Assembly (NCBI RefSeq): GCF_000224085.1
Contig: NC_015945.1
Span: forward strand, 124,001-188,000
Direction: 5' to 3'
Source of the DNA: Allomuricauda ruestringensis DSM 13258
GTDB lineage: Bacteria; Bacteroidota; Bacteroidia; Flavobacteriales; Flavobacteriaceae
DNA length: 64,000 bases
Below are positions 44,203 to 53,183 of this stretch, piece by piece (the stretch's first letter is position 1; each line of letters opens with the position of its first letter). The notes under the pieces were generated by a model, which did no database searches, was not told the origin of the DNA, and saw only the letters and a program-made list of their open reading frames with translations. The position numbers were made by a program, and so were the translations under genes.

Positions 44203-44988
44203 TTAACTGATTAATCGCATAATGAACAAGTCGATGACCTCGACCAAAATCAAAATAATAATAATCCACTCTAGCCTACTACTTTCCCTATGGTCCATAA
44301 TATTCATGAACAGACTGAGGTTGTCCTTGATCACATTGCCCTGTTCCTTTATATTTCGGTACCTTTCCTTTAGATCAAAGATTTGTTTTAAACCTTTGTC
44401 CAATCGGTCGAGTTCCAAATCTTCCCAAACTACTTCGTGGGAATCAAAAATATAGAGGTTTTCAGAAATTTGATTGTTAATGTTCAATACTTTGGCGATA
44501 TGCTTTTTTAACTTTTTTCCTCCTATGTCCAACTTTCCTTTTTGTTCTAAATATGTGGTGTGCTGTCGAGTTTCTTTCATAGCCTGTTCCGATAGCCCCT
44601 CAAAATAATCCAAGGCCACAGATTGCGACAAATGCAACAATGCCAAACGAATGCCTTCTACATTGGATTCCGGCAATATCACCTTATCGTGATCTATCAT
44701 TGCTTCTTCCCGGTCGGACACCAATTCCATATCCATGGTTTCGGTGATGTAGGATTCCCGCCATTCCTTGCAAAAGGGCTTGATCTCGCTCAAAAGTTGG
44801 CTTATGTCCGCTTCGCTATATCCAAAAAAGGAAATAACACCGTATCTGAAGACGTAAAGGTAACGTGATGCATCCGAATAAAAAAGTTCATCCCTATCAC
44901 CATAAACAAGTTCCTTGACCAAAGCTTTCCTGCAAGCTGGGATATTGATACTCGCTGCCAAGTGCAGAGCCATTGCCTTTGATTCCAT
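44203..44988 (-). CDS. RMD1/DUF155-family membrane protein
   Basis: The 261-residue protein has the DUF155 layout. Its beta-rich N-terminal domain contains [25 protein letters not shown], and the helical part follows: [82 protein letters not shown]. The last 20 residues form one C-terminal transmembrane helix. Eukaryotic RMD1/RMND1 act in mitochondrial translation; the bacterial role is unknown. Pairing with rimK suggests a link to translation or the ribosome. A start at 44976 is also possible. Confidence 0.88.
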   Translation of the reverse strand: MESKAMALHLAASINIPACRKALVKELVYGDRDELFYSDASRYLYVFRYGVISFFGYSEADISQLLSEIKPFCKEWRESYITETMDMELVSDREEAMIDHDKVILPESNVEGIRLALLHLSQSVALDYFEGLSEQAMKETRQHTTYLEQKGKLDIGGKKLKKHIAKVLNINNQISENLYIFDSHEVVWEDLELDRLDKGLKQIFDLKERYRNIKEQGNVIKDNLSLFMNIMDHRESSRLEWIIIILILVEVIDLFIMRLIS

Positions 44989-45018
44989 TTTGGTAAACTA
45001 TTAATATGATTAAAACCA

Positions 45019-45136
45019 GTCAGTTCGAATTTTTTCCTTTAGGAAAAAGTACCTGCCTGCCGGTGGCAGGTCGAGAACAAGGTCTATTTCTCGATACATT
45101 TTTTTGAACTTAGGTTCAAAAAACCACTCGAAATGA
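45019..45136. repeat. Dispersed inverted-repeat element, family C, with GCCTGCC insert
   Basis: Outer arms GTCAGTTCGA and TCGAAATGAC are imperfect inverted copies. The interior carries ACCTGCCTGCCGGTGGCAGG, a module also inserted in family B copy 1, and a GAACTTAGGTTC hairpin. It separates the polyamine genes from the RMD1-rimK unit. Confidence 0.65.
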
Positions 45137-45171
45137 CCACTTTTTTTGGCAAAATGTGTTTTGAGTTAACA

Positions 45172-45480
45172 TTATTCTTCTTCCGAAGCCTCAAGCTCAT
45201 CGGTATCCAAATCTGAGTCTTCGCTATCATCGTTGTCCGAATCATCAAAATCCTCCATGGCCATTACTAAACGTTTGCTAACCTTTACCAAATAGGCGGT
45301 GTCTTCGGTACGAACCTCAACACACTCCACTACTTCATTATTGGCGTTCCGGTAGGTGACAATGTCATCATCATCGTATCCATCGGGAAATTTTTCCACA
45401 AGAAGGTTGAGCATATTCTTATCCAACTTTTTATAGTCGACGATCACTCTTTTTAAAACTGATGTTTGTCCTTTTCTCAT
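45172..45480 (-). CDS. Small acidic-tailed protein in the polyamine cluster
   Basis: The 102-residue protein has a basic N-terminus (MRKGQTSVLKRVIVDYKKLDKN), a small folded core (LLVEKFPDGYDDDDIVTYRNANNEVVECVEVRTEDTAYLVKVSKRLVMAM) and a highly acidic tail of about 25 residues made nearly only of Asp, Glu and Ser. No known domain is recognised. It starts two bases after the deoxyhypusine-synthase-like gene, so co-expression is likely. The acidic tail suggests binding of a basic partner or polyamine, which is speculation. Confidence 0.72.
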   Translation of the reverse strand: MRKGQTSVLKRVIVDYKKLDKNMLNLLVEKFPDGYDDDDIVTYRNANNEVVECVEVRTEDTAYLVKVSKRLVMAMEDFDDSDNDDSEDSDLDTDELEASEEE

Positions 45481-45482
45481 GG

Positions 45483-46457
45483 CTACATGTTTAGTAAATA
45501 AGCAAAAATCAGCGGAGCCACAATGGTCGCATCTGATTCTACAATAAATTTGGGTGTGTCAATATCCAATTTGCCCCAAGTAATCTTCTCATTAGGCACG
45601 GCTCCGGAATAAGACCCGTAACTTGTGGTCGAATCGCTGATTTGGCAGAAATAGCTCCAAAATGGAGTTTCTGTCTGTTCCAAATCTTGATAGAGCATCG
45701 GCACTACGCAAATAGGAAAATCTCCCGCGATACCTCCACCAATTTGGAAAAATCCAATACCGTTTTCCGAGTTTTTCTGATACCAATCAGCCAAAAACGT
45801 CATGTACTCAATACCGGATTTTACGGTACTGGCCTTTAGTTCTCCTTTGATCACGTAGCTGGCAAAAATGTTCCCCATGGTGCTGTCTTCCCAACCAGGG
45901 ACCACAATGGGCAAGTTTTTTTCTGCTGCCGCATACATCCAAGAGTCTTTAATATCTATTTCGTAGTATTGCTCCAAAACACCCGAAAGCAGGAGTTTGT
46001 ACATAAACTCATGCGGAAAATAACGTTCCCCATTGGCTTCGGCCTCTTTCCAAATGTCGTAGATGTGTTTTTGCAGTCTTCTAAAGGCTTCTTCTTCAGG
46101 AATGCAGGTGTCAGTGACTCGGTTTAGGCCGTTCTCCAAAAGGTCCCACTCTTCTTGTGGGGTCAAATCCCTATAGTTGGGTACTCTTTTATAGTGGGAG
46201 TGTGCCACTAGGTTCATTAAATCCTCTTCGAGATTAGCTCCTGTGCAGGATATAATATGAACTTTATCGGTACGGATAATTTCCGCAAATATTTTGCCCA
46301 GTTCAGCCGTACTCATCGCCCCGGCCAAGGAAACCAACATTTTGGACCCCTTGTTCAATTGCTCTTCGTAGCCTTTGGCCGCATCCACCAAAGCGGCAGA
46401 GTTAAAGTGCAAAAAGTATTTTTGTATAAATTGTGATATTTCTCCTTTGTTGCTCAT
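45483..46457 (-). CDS. Deoxyhypusine-synthase-family enzyme, probable homospermidine synthase
   Basis: The 324-residue protein aligns with deoxyhypusine synthase along its length: SLAGAMSTAELGKIFAEIIRTDKVHIISCTGANLEEDL, VPGWEDSTMGNIFAS, IGFFQIGGGIAGDFPI and TTSYGSYSGAVPNEKITWGKL. The last segment carries Lys296 at the position of the human catalytic Lys329. Bacteria lack eIF5A, and relatives of this family make homospermidine from two putrescines with NAD. The neighbouring speA and speB make putrescine, and flavobacteria are known to contain homospermidine; the assignment is therefore inferred from context. Confidence 0.85.
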   Translation of the reverse strand: MSNKGEISQFIQKYFLHFNSAALVDAAKGYEEQLNKGSKMLVSLAGAMSTAELGKIFAEIIRTDKVHIISCTGANLEEDLMNLVAHSHYKRVPNYRDLTPQEEWDLLENGLNRVTDTCIPEEEAFRRLQKHIYDIWKEAEANGERYFPHEFMYKLLLSGVLEQYYEIDIKDSWMYAAAEKNLPIVVPGWEDSTMGNIFASYVIKGELKASTVKSGIEYMTFLADWYQKNSENGIGFFQIGGGIAGDFPICVVPMLYQDLEQTETPFWSYFCQISDSTTSYGSYSGAVPNEKITWGKLDIDTPKFIVESDATIVAPLIFAYLLNM

Positions 46458-46510
46458 TGTAATTACTATGTTTTTGGAATTTTTGAAGGTTGTGTATTTG
46501 CTTCAAATCT

Positions 46511-47383
46511 TTATTCCGTGAAATCGTTGTTTTCTGAAAATTTATAGCTCAACATTTTGTAGTAGAGCTTTGCTGCCAAGAAATCTGATGATTTATCGAC
46601 ATCATTTGGACACAATTCCACAATATCGAAACCAACAACATTCTTTTCTTTAAAAACCCTTCGTAAAAAGTCAAGGGTTTCGTACCACAACAGTCCGCCA
46701 GGTTCCGGTGTTCCGGTTGATGGCATAATAGATGGGTCAAAGGCATCCAGATCAAAAGTGATGTACACATTGTCCGTCATTAAATCCAAGACTGCATCTA
46801 TCCAAAAATCATCGGAAACCATTTCGTGGGCAAAGAATACCTTGTCCCTGTCCATTACCAATGTTTCGGCATGATCCATACTGCGAATACCTACTTGCAC
46901 CAAATTTGTGGTCTCGTTGGCTTCGTACAATGCACAGGCATGGTTGTACTTTGTGCCCCCGTACTCTTTGCGCAAATCGGCGTGGGCATCAATCTGAAGC
47001 ACGGTGAGACCCTCAAAACATTCGTTGAAAGCTCTGATGGCTCCAATAGAAATGGAATGCTCCCCTCCTATCATGGTCACCAATTTGTTTCGGTTGATGT
47101 ACTCTTTCACGGTTTTATGTACCGCTCCGACCATGGTTTCGGGCGATGCAAAATCTTCTATGGCATCTGCCAAGTAAACTCCTTGTTTATAAACTTCACT
47201 ATCCGTTTCAATATCGTAAACCTCCATATTTTCCGAGGCTTCCAAAAAGGCTTCGGGGCCTTTGTCCGCACCTTTTCCCCAAGTACTGGTACCATCATAA
47301 GGTACTGGCAACAATACCACTTTGGCCTTTTCGGCCAACCCATATTCCTTTGGAATACCGGCGTATGTTCTTTCTGTTTTCAT
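46511..47383 (-). CDS. speB: Agmatinase (ureohydrolase)
   Basis: The 290-residue protein has the arginase-family metal motifs GGEHSISIG, QIDAHADLRKEYGGTKYNHA and FDLDAFDPSIMPSTGTPEPGGL, which hold the two Mn2+ ions. The PSTGTPEPGGL loop is usual for agmatinases. It should hydrolyse agmatine to putrescine and urea. It is followed by the homospermidine-synthase-like gene and preceded by speA, with a family B repeat between. Confidence 0.93.
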   Translation of the reverse strand: MKTERTYAGIPKEYGLAEKAKVVLLPVPYDGTSTWGKGADKGPEAFLEASENMEVYDIETDSEVYKQGVYLADAIEDFASPETMVGAVHKTVKEYINRNKLVTMIGGEHSISIGAIRAFNECFEGLTVLQIDAHADLRKEYGGTKYNHACALYEANETTNLVQVGIRSMDHAETLVMDRDKVFFAHEMVSDDFWIDAVLDLMTDNVYITFDLDAFDPSIMPSTGTPEPGGLLWYETLDFLRRVFKEKNVVGFDIVELCPNDVDKSSDFLAAKLYYKMLSYKFSENNDFTE

Positions 47384-47400
47384 TTTTTTAATGCTGATTG

Positions 47401-47537
47401 TCCGTTTAATGTCATAATGGTGTTTTTGGCGTCATGTTGAACTTGTTTCAACATCTCATCCTGCTGACTATGAGCATCTTTATGTGACCCTGAATCAAGT
47501 TCAGGGTGACGTTGGTAATATTATGACACATTGTGGA
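47401..47537. repeat. Dispersed inverted-repeat element, family B, copy 2
   Basis: The 137-bp element between speB and speA shares the interior words (TTTCAACATCTCATCCTGCT, TGACCCTGAATCAAGTTCAG) with 32148-32307. Its terminal arms are imperfect (TCCGTTTAATGTCATAAT and ATTATGACACATTGTGGA), suggesting an older or decayed copy. Confidence 0.78.
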
Positions 47538-47563
47538 CATTCATTTTTTTAATAATTCCTTTT

Positions 47564-49018
47564 TCAGTTTTTGCTTGATACCGATAAATCATTGGCTTTT
47601 ACCATAACATCAGCAGACTTTTTGTTTCCGTATCCCAGTATGGACAAAAACTCACCTGCTGTTTGTTGCTCTGCAAATACCGATGTTTTTATATTCCCTT
47701 CCTCATCTTTGTTAATGAGAATATGTTTGGGACTGGGAATCAAGCAATGTTGTAATCCGCCAAATCCTCCTATGGTTTCTTGGTAAGCACCTGTATTGAA
47801 AAATCCAATGTAAAGGGGCTTGTCCTTTCTGTATTTGGGAAGATAAATGGCATTCATGTGCTGCTCCGAGTTATAATAATCATCACTATCACAGGTAAGC
47901 CCTCCCAATAGAATACGCTCATATTCATCGTTCCAACGGTTTATGGCCAGCATAATAAACCTTTTGCTAATGGCCCAAGAATCTGGCATAGTGGTTATAA
48001 AAGATGAGTTGATCATGTTCCACTTTTCACGGTCGTTCTGTTGTTTTTGATAGAGTACTTCGTAAATGTTTCCACCACTTTCCCCAACGGTAAAGCTTCC
48101 AAACTCGGTGAAAATATTTGGGGGCTCTACGTCTGCTTCTTCACATGCCTGTGCAATTTGATGGATAATCTCGTCCACCATATATTCATAATCGTATTCA
48201 AAGGCCAAGGAGTTCTTGATTGGAAACCCGCCGCCAATGTTTAAGCCATCCAATGTTGGACACACTTTTTTTAGGTTGATGTAAACTTTTAAACACTTTA
48301 AAAGTTCGTTCCAGTAGTATGCCGTGTCCCGTATTCCTGTATTGATGAAGAAATGAAGCATCTTCAACTCAACTTGTTTATTGGGTTTTATGGATTGATT
48401 GAAAAAAGGCACTATGTTTTTATAACCGATACCCAATCTAGAGGTATAAAACTCAAACTTGGGCTCTTCTTCGGAGGCAATTCGGATTCCAATCTGAAAT
48501 TTTCCATCAATTACTTCGCCCAACAAATTAATTTCCTCGTAATTATCAATTATCGGGATGCAATTTCGATGGCCTTCATTGATCAACTTCGCAATGTTTT
48601 GGATGTATTGATCCCTTTTAAAACCATTACAGATCACATAGGTATCTTTTGTGATTTTGCCCGCATTCTTCAAATGCTCAACAATATTGATATCAAAAGC
48701 CGATGAAGTCTCAATATGAATGTCATTTTTAAGGGCTTCATTCAAAACATGCTCAAAATGTGAGCTTTTGGTACAATAACAATAGTGATATTTACCTGGA
48801 TAGTTATGATTCTTAATGGCTTTATTGAACCAACCCTTCGCCCTTTGGATATTCTCGGATATTTTGGGCAAATAGGTAAACTTTAAAGGTGTTCCGTAGC
48901 GTTGCACCAAACCATAAAGGTCTATTCCGTGGAACTGTAGTTTATTGTCTTCCAACTGAAATTCCTCTTGAGGAAAATCATAGGTCTGCTCGATTAAATC
49001 GATGTATTTCGTTTTCAT
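47564..49018 (-). CDS. speA: Arginine decarboxylase (fold-type III PLP enzyme, short Bacteroidota form)
   Basis: The 484-residue protein is a fold-III PLP decarboxylase. PLP Lys84 lies in YHYCYCTKSSHFEHV, the Gly-rich phosphate-binding stretch is GLNIGGGFPIKNS, and the cross-subunit catalytic Cys sits in LGGLTCDSDDYY. It is shorter than E. coli SpeA (about 660 residues), as I recall for flavobacterial versions. It should make agmatine, which SpeB converts to putrescine. Its 5' region contains a 50-codon ORF with a strong promoter. The gap 49019-49140 between ORF and gene holds a CCGTGA/TCACGG hairpin. Confidence 0.9.
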   Translation of the reverse strand: MKTKYIDLIEQTYDFPQEEFQLEDNKLQFHGIDLYGLVQRYGTPLKFTYLPKISENIQRAKGWFNKAIKNHNYPGKYHYCYCTKSSHFEHVLNEALKNDIHIETSSAFDINIVEHLKNAGKITKDTYVICNGFKRDQYIQNIAKLINEGHRNCIPIIDNYEEINLLGEVIDGKFQIGIRIASEEEPKFEFYTSRLGIGYKNIVPFFNQSIKPNKQVELKMLHFFINTGIRDTAYYWNELLKCLKVYINLKKVCPTLDGLNIGGGFPIKNSLAFEYDYEYMVDEIIHQIAQACEEADVEPPNIFTEFGSFTVGESGGNIYEVLYQKQQNDREKWNMINSSFITTMPDSWAISKRFIMLAINRWNDEYERILLGGLTCDSDDYYNSEQHMNAIYLPKYRKDKPLYIGFFNTGAYQETIGGFGGLQHCLIPSPKHILINKDEEGNIKTSVFAEQQTAGEFLSILGYGNKKSADVMVKANDLSVSSKN

Positions 49019-49140
49019 TTAAATTTCGTAATTGTATTATAAGATATTAATAAAGTAGGAGGTCTGAAAATCAATGTTTTCAGATACGAAATTCAAAAAT
49101 GGTATATGGTACAAAGTAAGGAGTCCGTGAAAAATCACGG

Positions 49141-49293
49141 TCAATATGATATAGCTCTTCGAAAGTCAGCCCGTATATCCGGTGTCTTGATCTTAAGACG
49201 GCTTTTTGGGTAGACTTTCTTATCCCCAAAAGCCCGAACATGAAAAAAGTCTTCAAAGCTTATAGGCAATGCGTCCATATTCGGTGGACTCAT
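49141..49293 (-). CDS. Small 50-codon leader ORF upstream of speA
   Basis: The minus strand reads MSPPNMDALPISFEDFFHVR... and ends RADFRRAISY, 50 residues, with an in-frame stop immediately before the ATG. It has no signal peptide or membrane segment. A perfect -7 element lies 9 bases upstream, so the ATG is only a few bases from the transcript start; the second Met (49278) would leave a longer leader. The stop codon abuts a CCGTGATTTTTCACGG hairpin. Five Arg and six Lys make it basic. It could be a real small protein or a regulatory leader peptide of speA. I do not recognise homologues. Confidence 0.5.
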   Translation of the reverse strand: MSPPNMDALPISFEDFFHVRAFGDKKVYPKSRLKIKTPDIRADFRRAISY

Positions 49294-49301
49294 TTATGGG
49301 G

Positions 49302-49330
49302 CAAACATAACTAAAAATCCAATACTGCAA
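49302..49330 (-). promoter_or_regulatory. Promoter of the speA leader
   Basis: On the minus strand TTG (49328-49330) is followed after 18 bases by TATGTTTG (49302-49309), a full match to the Bacteroidota consensus and spacing. The transcript would start near 49296, giving a speA leader of about 275 nt. Confidence 0.65.
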
Positions 49331-49409
49331 CTTTTTTTACAAAAATTTTTATAGAATACAATTTTATGAATATCAATAACTTACATCCAAAAAAGTGAAA
49401 TAGGAGCAA

Positions 49410-49453
49410 TTGTAAACAAAAGCTGGTCAGTAAAAAACATCTACTGACCAGCT
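49410..49453 (-). terminator. Terminator of the molybdenum hydroxylase genes
   Basis: AGCTGGTCAGT (49421-49431) and ACTGACCAGCT (49443-49453) form a perfect 11-bp stem. On the minus strand TTTTGTTT follows. It lies about 30 bases after the stop of the large subunit. Confidence 0.75.
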
Positions 49454-49481
49454 TCTCTCTATATTATTTAAATCGATATGA

Positions 49482-51686
49482 TTAACCTACTAACGGTGGC
49501 TTGTCGTTAATGAAAGGTTGTTTGTAGAAACGTCTTCCTTTTGTTTTGTACAATGCATTGGATAATGCGGCTATTGCAGGAGGTAAGGAAGGCTCTCCCA
49601 AACCGGTTGGGTCTATTCCATTGTCCACAAAGAATACCTCAATGTTTTTTGGTGCTTCGGAATTGCGCATGAGACGATAGGTATCAAAATTTGATTGCTC
49701 TGGTTTACCGGCCTCAAAAGTCAACGCACTGTACATTGAGTGGCCAATACCATCTATTATCCCACCTTCAATCTGGTTTTTAGCGGCCAACGGATTAATT
49801 ACGATACCGCAATCCACGGCACAGGTCACTTTATTAACTCTCGGCATATCGCCGCCGCCATTTTCCAATTCCAATACTTGAGCTACATAGGAATTGTGAC
49901 AGTAATATGCCGCTACACCACGGGATTCACCTGTTTCGGTGTCCCAATTGGATTTTTCCTTGACGAGTTTTAGTACTCCCGCATAACGTTCTGGGTCGTA
50001 ATCATTTTTCTCTGGGTCGCCCACAGGATTGTTGATGGCTCTATCAAAAAGCTCTAAACGGAATTCCAATGGGTCTTTGCCTGCAGCTTCTGCCACCTCA
50101 TCCATAAAGGCTTGTTCGGCCCCTGCAATAAAGTTGGAGCGGGGAGCTCTCCATGCTCCGGTGGTCACATTGGTTTCCAAGCTATGCTTTTCTGCTAAGT
50201 AGTTGTCCACGGCTCCTGCTGGAAAACGGTTTTCAAAGATAAGGTCATCGTTGGTACCTGCTCCGCGCACATGCCAAGCAATCAGGTTTCCGTTTTCATC
50301 CAAACCTGCTTTGTATTTTACTTTGTAAGAGGGTCGGTAGGTACCTTGGGTCATATCATCTTCCCTGGAATACACCAATTTCACCGGAGCATTCATTTTC
50401 TGGGAAATCGCGGCTGCCTCCACTGCAAAAGTTCCATATAAGCGACGGCCAAAACCTCCACCCATACGGGTCATCATTACATCTATCTTTTCTGCCGGCA
50501 TACCCAATCTGGATACCAATGTCTGTTCTAAAAATTCTGGAGTCTGAATTGGACCCAACAATTCTGCCTTTTCTGGTGTAACGTGTGCAAAAAAGTTCAT
50601 GGGCTCCATGGTATTATGGGCCAAATAGGGTGCTGAATAGGTACTTTCCACAATTTTTGCCGCCTTTTTGAAAGCTGCATCCACGTCTCCATCCTTTCTT
50701 GCTGGTTCTTCTTGGGGCTTTTCCAAAAGTGATGCAAGCGCTTCATCATGGTAAGAGGTACTTTCCAATTTGGATACCTCTTCCCATTCCACGTTCAATG
50801 CTTTCTTGGCCTGCATACATTCCCATGTACTATTGCCTACAATGGCAACCAGTTCTGGAATAGCACCTCCATCTGACCATTGTTTTTCTACATCTTCGGG
50901 GTAGGCCTCAAAATGGAAGACATCTTTTATTCCGGGCATGGATTTTACCGATTCTGCATTCATGCTCTTGAATTTCACTCCAAAAGCTGGTGGATGCACA
51001 ATCATAGCGGTAAGCATCCCTTCTTTATATACATCCAATCCAAAAAGTGGTTTACCAGTAACAATTTTTTTGCCATCCACGTTCTTCTTGTCCGTACCTA
51101 TGATGGAAAAGCTACCGTTATCTTTTAACTGGACTTCTTCGGGAACTTCAATACTTGTGGCAGCTGAGGCCATTTCTCCGTAGCCAGCCGAATTTCCACT
51201 TGCTTCATGGGTCAAGACACCATCTTTTGTGGTAATTTCATCTACAGAAACGTCCCACGCTTGTGCTGCAGCTTCTTTCAACATATGTCTTGCAGTGGCT
51301 CCGGCCATTCGCAAACTTTCCCACCCTTGTCGGATGGACTGGCTGCCACCGGCCAATTGCCGTGTGAAAATATCGGTGTTCAATGGAGCTTGTTCCACCA
51401 ATACATCCTTCCATGCAATATCGAGCTCTTCTGCCACGATCATGGGCATGGATGTTTTTACGTTCTGACCTATTTCGGGGTTGGGCGACATGATGGTCAC
51501 CATACCGTTATCCCCTACTTTTAGGAAACCGTTGAGTTCGAACCACTCATCTGGCAGGCTATTTACCTGCTCCGGAGTCATTTTACAAGAAGCCAACCAG
51601 CTAAACCCGATAACAAGTCCACCACTAGCCAACCCTGTATTCCTAATAAAGGCCCTTCGTCCTATTTTTGTCTTAACAAGTGTCAT
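49482..51686 (-). CDS. Molybdopterin-binding large subunit of a xanthine-dehydrogenase-family hydroxylase (IorB-like)
   Basis: The 734-residue protein has a twin-arginine signal (GRRAFIRNTGLASGGLVIGFSWLASC, maybe also a lipobox). The Mo-cofactor domain is shown by MGGGFGRRLYGTFAVEAAAIS, a GAWRAPRSNFIAGAEQAFMDE segment, NPLAAKNQIEGGIIDGIGHSM, and the catalytic Glu in GLGEPSLPP. This is the isoquinoline 1-oxidoreductase beta/aldehyde dehydrogenase type, exported folded to the periplasm with cofactor. The 2Fe-2S subunit gene precedes it by 17 bases. The substrate is not indicated; no cytochrome or XdhC-like maturation gene is adjacent. Confidence 0.9.
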   Translation of the reverse strand: MTLVKTKIGRRAFIRNTGLASGGLVIGFSWLASCKMTPEQVNSLPDEWFELNGFLKVGDNGMVTIMSPNPEIGQNVKTSMPMIVAEELDIAWKDVLVEQAPLNTDIFTRQLAGGSQSIRQGWESLRMAGATARHMLKEAAAQAWDVSVDEITTKDGVLTHEASGNSAGYGEMASAATSIEVPEEVQLKDNGSFSIIGTDKKNVDGKKIVTGKPLFGLDVYKEGMLTAMIVHPPAFGVKFKSMNAESVKSMPGIKDVFHFEAYPEDVEKQWSDGGAIPELVAIVGNSTWECMQAKKALNVEWEEVSKLESTSYHDEALASLLEKPQEEPARKDGDVDAAFKKAAKIVESTYSAPYLAHNTMEPMNFFAHVTPEKAELLGPIQTPEFLEQTLVSRLGMPAEKIDVMMTRMGGGFGRRLYGTFAVEAAAISQKMNAPVKLVYSREDDMTQGTYRPSYKVKYKAGLDENGNLIAWHVRGAGTNDDLIFENRFPAGAVDNYLAEKHSLETNVTTGAWRAPRSNFIAGAEQAFMDEVAEAAGKDPLEFRLELFDRAINNPVGDPEKNDYDPERYAGVLKLVKEKSNWDTETGESRGVAAYYCHNSYVAQVLELENGGGDMPRVNKVTCAVDCGIVINPLAAKNQIEGGIIDGIGHSMYSALTFEAGKPEQSNFDTYRLMRNSEAPKNIEVFFVDNGIDPTGLGEPSLPPAIAALSNALYKTKGRRFYKQPFINDKPPLVG

Positions 51687-51703
51687 TATACTAGTTTTAT
51701 GGG

Positions 51704-52159
51704 TTATGATTTAGCCGCTAGTTTCACGGCTTTTTTGATTCTCGTGTAGGTACCACAACGGCAGATGTTTCCGTTCATGGCCATTTCAATTTCTTCGTCT
51801 GTTGGATTTGGATTTTTCTCCAAAAGTGCGGAAGCTGTCATAATTTGACCTGCTTGGCAATACCCACATTGGGGCACATCCACTTCCAACCAAGCCTTTT
51901 GTACTGGATGGTCGCCCTCCTCGGATAAGCCTTCGATGGTTTTGATTTCGGAATTTCCTACGGAGGATACGGTTAGCATACAAGCTCTGGTCGCAGTGCC
52001 GTCCAAATGAATGGTGCAGGCCCCGCATTGTGCTATACCACATCCGTATTTTGTTCCCACTAAATTCAGGTGATCTCTTAAAACCCAGAGGACTGGTGTG
52101 GATGGATCCACATCGACCTCCTGTTTTGTTCCGTTGATGTTAAGTGTAAATGTTGCCAT
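51704..52159 (-). CDS. (2Fe-2S) small subunit of the molybdenum hydroxylase (IorA-like)
   Basis: The 151-residue protein contains the plant-type ferredoxin cluster ([20 protein letters not shown], with a fourth Cys in ATRACML) and the second, molybdenum-hydroxylase-specific cluster ([13 protein letters not shown] and [12 protein letters not shown]). It has no signal peptide, so it is presumably exported with the Tat-carrying large subunit. It is first in the two-gene unit. Confidence 0.94.
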   Translation of the reverse strand: MATFTLNINGTKQEVDVDPSTPVLWVLRDHLNLVGTKYGCGIAQCGACTIHLDGTATRACMLTVSSVGNSEIKTIEGLSEEGDHPVQKAWLEVDVPQCGYCQAGQIMTASALLEKNPNPTDEEIEMAMNGNICRCGTYTRIKKAVKLAAKS

Positions 52160-52352
52160 AATGTTGATTAATTCCCTTTGAAGTTAAAGCTTTATTGGAA
52201 CAAAATGGAATATTAAGTCAAACAACCATGAAAAATTAACATTGTTTTTAGTTTTTCTTAAGTTACTTAAAATCAATACAAATAAGAAGCGGGTAATTCA
52301 TCCCGAAACCAACTAAAAAAGTCATTAAAATTGTTGATAATTTTAATTCGGC

Positions 52353-53183
52353 TCAATACTTTAACCGCGCAAAAACGGGCAAGTGGTCCGAGGGATATCG
52401 GGTATCCTTGGAATCACTCAAAATCGCACTTTTTAGTACCTCAAAATCATCGGAAACAAAAATATAGTCGATTCTTCGTTCCACAGGCTTATTGAATTCA
52501 AAGCCATTGAAAGTTCCATCAGGACCAAAGGCATTTTCCCCAGCGGCGATGTGGGTATCTGCCATTTCACCAACAATTACCTGTACTCCTGGGCTATCAC
52601 TTTCCAAATTGAAATCTCCTGTTAAAACCACTGGGTAGTTTTCCATGTTCAACTCCTTAATTTTCTCAAGGATAAGTTTGGAGCTTTCTTCCCGTGCCTT
52701 GACGCCTACATGATCAAAGTGGGTGTTGAAGACCATGAACCTGGCCCCATCATTATTATTTTCAAAAATACCATAGGTGCAAGTTCGGGGCAAAGCTGCA
52801 TCCCATCCTTTGGATGGTTTATCAGGGGTAAGGGATAGCCAAAAAGTAGACTGTTCAATAAGTTTCACCCTCTTTTTGTCGTAGAAGATAGCGGTGTGTT
52901 CCCCTCTCTCATCACCATAATCGCGGCCTACTCCGAAATAGGCATAGTCCTCCAAACCTTCATCAATTTCTTTGACCTGATGAATCAACCCTTCTTGTAT
53001 ACCGAATACATCCGGATTGTAGAAATTAAGCTGTGAGATGAGAAACTCCTTTCGGTTGTCCCAATTGTTGGGTGCATCATCAGGGTTATCATATCGAATG
53101 TTGTACGAAATAACGTCAATGGTTTGCCCTTGGGCACTTAACAATGCCCCAATAGCCAAAAGAATTAAAAAGGTGTTTTTCAT
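52353..53183 (-). CDS. Exported endonuclease/exonuclease/phosphatase-family protein
   Basis: The 276-residue protein has a signal peptide (MKNTFLILLAIGALLSAQGQ) and all EEP motifs: VISYNIRYDN, Glu in GIQEGLIHQV, NTHFDHVG, LTGDFNLESDSPG and the terminal SDHLPVFARL. EEP members cleave phosphodiester bonds in nucleic acids or phospholipids/inositol phosphates; export points to phosphate scavenging. It stands alone between the molybdenum hydroxylase and the OM channel genes. Confidence 0.9.
   Translation of the reverse strand: MKNTFLILLAIGALLSAQGQTIDVISYNIRYDNPDDAPNNWDNRKEFLISQLNFYNPDVFGIQEGLIHQVKEIDEGLEDYAYFGVGRDYGDERGEHTAIFYDKKRVKLIEQSTFWLSLTPDKPSKGWDAALPRTCTYGIFENNNDGARFMVFNTHFDHVGVKAREESSKLILEKIKELNMENYPVVLTGDFNLESDSPGVQVIVGEMADTHIAAGENAFGPDGTFNGFEFNKPVERRIDYIFVSDDFEVLKSAILSDSKDTRYPSDHLPVFARLKY

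Noticed and set aside
45016..45030. CAGTTCGAATT as tRNA T-arm
   Set aside because: No acceptor or anticodon arm can be built around it; the words belong to the family C repeat.
49125..49140. CCGTGATTTTTCACGG hairpin as a terminator before speA
   Set aside because: A good stem, but neither strand shows a T-tract after it; kept only as a structural element of the speA leader.
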